Assembly: GCA_035477455.1 (NCBI GenBank)
Contig: DATIKP010000039.1
Coordinates: 1-41,583, forward strand
Direction: 5' to 3'
Length of the DNA: 41,583 nt
From: Atribacteraceae bacterium
GTDB lineage: Bacteria > Atribacterota > Atribacteria > Atribacterales > Atribacteraceae
The notes under the pieces are model-generated. The model did not search any database, had not been told where the DNA came from, and saw only the letters and a list, made by a program, of their open reading frames with translations. The number at the start of each line of letters is the position of its first letter. Positions within the stretch are counted from its first letter, which is position 1. Below are positions 39,570 to 41,583 of the stretch, piece by piece. A program made the position numbers and the translations under genes.

Positions 39570-40589
39570 ATGGCGATTATCCCCCGTAAGGAGTTCACCG
39601 GAAGGCAGAAGGCGGCGATACTTTTGGTCAGCCTCGGTTCGGATGTCTCCGCGCAAATTCTGAAGCGTCTCTCGGAAGACGAGATTGAGAATCTCACCCT
39701 GGAAGTAGCCACACTGGAAAAAGTGCCCCCCGAGATCCGGGAATCGGTGATAAACGAATTTTACCATATGGCCGTTGCCCAACAATTCATATCCCAGGGA
39801 GGGATCGATTTCGCCAGGCAGCTCTTGGAAAAAGCGCTGGGCGCCCACAAGGCCCAGGAAATCATTCACCGCCTTTCCTCAAATCTCCAGGTAACCCCCT
39901 TTGAAACGCTGCGCCGCGCGGATGCTTTCCAGGTTTTGAACTATGTCCAGAACGAACACCCCCAGACCATTGCCCTGATTCTTTCGTATCTCAAGCCTGA
40001 CCAGTCGGCCCTCCTTTTGGGGAGCCTCTCGGAAGTCGTGCGGGGAGAGGTGGCCATGCGGGTGGCGACGATGGATCGCACCTCTCCGGAAGTGATCCGG
40101 GATATCGAAACGGTGCTCGAACGTAAAATCGCCAACTTCTTGACCCGGGACTTTACCCGGGTCGGCGGCAAGAAGAAACTGGTGGAAATCCTGAACAAGA
40201 GCGACCGGGGAACTGAAAAAAGCATTTTGGAGGCCCTCGAAGAACGCAATCCCGAACTTGCCGAAGAAATCAAGTCCGAGATGTTTGTCTTCGAAGACAT
40301 CGTGGTTTTGGATGATCGTTCCATCCAGCTGGTTTTACGCCAGGTGGACACGAAAGATCTCTCCCTGGCGCTCAAGGGGGTCAGCGGGGACGTGGGCGAC
40401 AAGATTTACCGCAATATGTCCCAAAGGGCGGCGCAGATGCTCAAGGAGGACATGGAATATATGGGTCCGGTACGGGCCCGTTCGGTCAACGAAGCACAGC
40501 AAAAGATCGTGAACGTGATCCGTCGTCTCGAGGAAACCGGAGAGATCATTATTTCCCGCGGTGCCGGAGAGGATGAAATCATTGCATAA
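39570..40589 (+). CDS. fliG: Flagellar motor switch protein FliG
   Basis: 339 aa. The N-terminal domain (TGRQKAAILLVSLGSDVSAQ), middle domain (EHPQTIALILSYLKPDQSA) and C-terminal torque domain (FVFEDIVVLDDRSIQLVLRQ, then MSQRAAQMLKEDMEYMGPVR) are all present. The charged torque helix residues are retained. It couples ion flow through MotAB to rotation and binds FliF and FliM. Its last 17 bp overlap fliH. Confidence 0.97.
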   Translation: MAIIPRKEFTGRQKAAILLVSLGSDVSAQILKRLSEDEIENLTLEVATLEKVPPEIRESVINEFYHMAVAQQFISQGGIDFARQLLEKALGAHKAQEIIHRLSSNLQVTPFETLRRADAFQVLNYVQNEHPQTIALILSYLKPDQSALLLGSLSEVVRGEVAMRVATMDRTSPEVIRDIETVLERKIANFLTRDFTRVGGKKKLVEILNKSDRGTEKSILEALEERNPELAEEIKSEMFVFEDIVVLDDRSIQLVLRQVDTKDLSLALKGVSGDVGDKIYRNMSQRAAQMLKEDMEYMGPVRARSVNEAQQKIVNVIRRLEETGEIIISRGAGEDEIIA

Positions 40590-41343
40590 AGTGTATAAAC
40601 TGGTCGACCTCCTTGAGCAAGCCGTGCGGGTGGGCGAACCTCTCGTTACAGACACCCTTGAGGACGAAACTGATCCAGGTGAGACCTTTTCACCGGATAA
40701 TGATGGCTCCCGGGAAAAAATACTTCGGGATCGTCGGGAAGCGATTTTAGAGGAAGCTCGCCGGGAACGGGACGCTATCCTCACCCAAGCCCGACAGGAG
40801 GCGGAGATCCTGGTAAAAGCGGCCTGTGAAGAGTGTGAATCGCTCCATGAAACTGCCCGGGAAGGGGGCCGGGAAACCGGTGTCCATGAAGGGCGGGAAT
40901 GGGTCAAGCAAGAATGGGAGCGAAAGGTCGCCCTTTTCGAACAGTGGTTCCAGACAATCCGGAAAAGCCGGGAAGAGCTTCTGGAGACCATCAGGGAACC
41001 ATTGATGGATTTGTGTGTCTTTATTGCCGAAAAAATTATCCAGCGGGAAGCGGAACGGGACCCCTTCATCATGCATATGATCAAGCGAGCTTTGGAGAAA
41101 CTCTCCCATCGGGAGCGGGTGGTAGTCCGCGTCAACCCGATGGAATACGTACTGGTCCGGGAATTGAAAGACGATCTTCTGGCCCGGGTGGACGGAATCG
41201 ATTTCCTGGAAATTCGGGAAGATAACCGGATAGAAGCCGGCGGCTGTCTGGTGGAGACGCTCTATGGCACTGTCGATGCCCGGATCAAAGACCAGTTGGA
41301 CATTATCCGGGAGATCCTCCGCGAGGCCATCCGCATTATCTAA
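40573..41343 (+). CDS. fliH: Flagellar assembly protein FliH
   Basis: 256 aa from the ATG at 40573 (a GTG at 40561 is in frame); GGAGAGG lies just upstream inside fliG. A long charged helix or coiled coil (about residues 40-125, EEARRERDAILTQARQEAEI) precedes the V-ATPase E-subunit-like C-terminal domain (about 140-250, DLCVFIAEKIIQREAERDPF, DNRIEAGGCLVET). FliH regulates the export ATPase FliI. fliI would be expected next but lies beyond the window; a MITE-like element comes first. Confidence 0.92.
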   Translation: MKSLHKVYKLVDLLEQAVRVGEPLVTDTLEDETDPGETFSPDNDGSREKILRDRREAILEEARRERDAILTQARQEAEILVKAACEECESLHETAREGGRETGVHEGREWVKQEWERKVALFEQWFQTIRKSREELLETIREPLMDLCVFIAEKIIQREAERDPFIMHMIKRALEKLSHRERVVVRVNPMEYVLVRELKDDLLARVDGIDFLEIREDNRIEAGGCLVETLYGTVDARIKDQLDIIREILREAIRII

Positions 41344-41384
41344 ATGAATTAACGTGTGACCGGGCAACCGGTAATCTAATCTTG

Positions 41385-41583
41385 ATTTTGCTGCAAAAAC
41401 TCATTTCAGCAAGGCCCCGTTGCCATCAGCCCCGCCTCATCTGGCATTTTCCCGCACGCATTAATGACCACGTCTGGTTGCAGTGCTGCTGAAAAGGCCG
41501 TCCTTGGCATATTTACTTCGAAAATGCGGTGATTTCGGCGGCTGATTCAGGCAACTCAGGCCCCGGCTTCCTTCGTTTTTTTG
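41385..41583. mobile_element. MITE-like element, second copy, cut by window end
   Basis: Starts with the same ATTTTGCTGCAAAA terminal repeat as 28255 and matches that copy with 13 differences in 199 aligned bases and no gap. The last 9 or so bases with the rest of the right terminal repeat are outside the window. It lies 41 bp after fliH, within what is normally a continuous fliH-fliI operon, in the same orientation as the first copy. Confidence 0.7.

Noticed and set aside
1-41583. CRISPR arrays, rRNA, tRNA, tmRNA, prophage
   Set aside because: No regularly spaced repeats, RNA-gene cores or phage structural genes were found on reading both strands.

Overview
The window is 41.6 kb of gene-dense, moderately GC-rich bacterial chromosome, mostly read on the plus strand. 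An LptF/LptG-family permease and several lipoproteins with clear lipoboxes point to a diderm cell. Flagellar and chemotaxis genes point to motility. B12 nucleotide-loop assembly genes plus BirA/BioY suggest corrinoid assembly or salvage and biotin uptake. The sequence alone does not fix the phylum. A deep-branching anaerobic diderm lineage (for example Atribacterota- or Synergistota-like) is a weak inference.

Layout. (1) 1-3531: end of cobS, a CobC-like phosphatase, cbiB and a flippase-like membrane protein. (2) 3529-10755: two paralogous chemoreceptors flanking birA-bioY. A sigma-28 promoter precedes the first receptor and a BirA operator lies between birA and bioY. (3) 10766-13972: aldo/keto reductase, a frameshifted LEA14-like gene, an N-terminally deleted SAF-domain homoserine-dehydrogenase-like gene, an RpiB-family isomerase and a strong terminator. 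(4) 14021-19334: a probable envelope operon with an LptF/G permease, TPR protein, TPR lipoprotein, ECF sigma factor, a membrane protein with a CBM48-like domain (candidate anti-sigma) and an exported helical protein. (5) 19400-20770 (minus): LeuB-family dehydrogenase and a decayed transposase fragment. (6) 20983-28191: the flagellin filament region (fliC, flaG, fliD, fliS, a FliT-like gene) and an NtrC-type regulator, interrupted by two decayed four-helix-bundle genes. (7) 28255-31080: a 208-bp MITE-like repeat, two carboxypeptidase-regulatory-like lipoproteins and a ROK regulator. (8) 31151-36457: cheA, cheY, a PAS histidine kinase and a divergent sigma-54 carrying a zinc-ribbon-like insert. 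(9) 36766-41343: basal-body operon flgB-flgC-fliE-fliF-fliG-fliH, followed by a second copy of the MITE-like repeat running off the window.

How the parts fit. The histidine kinase, the NtrC-type regulator and sigma-54 look like an FlgS/FlgR-RpoN cascade for flagellar assembly. Sigma-28 then drives flagellin and at least one chemoreceptor, as shown by two good sigma-28 promoters. CheA/CheY link the receptors to the motor, whose rotor and export parts (FliF, FliG, FliH) are encoded at the right end.

Most notable are the zinc-ribbon sigma-54 with degenerate recognition box, a near-identical 18-nt TTGGCAAG-type element ahead of flgB and the second chemoreceptor, the ECF sigma/CBM48 pair, the MITE-like repeat, and a 199-bp segment of 198/199 identity shared by the two chemoreceptors.
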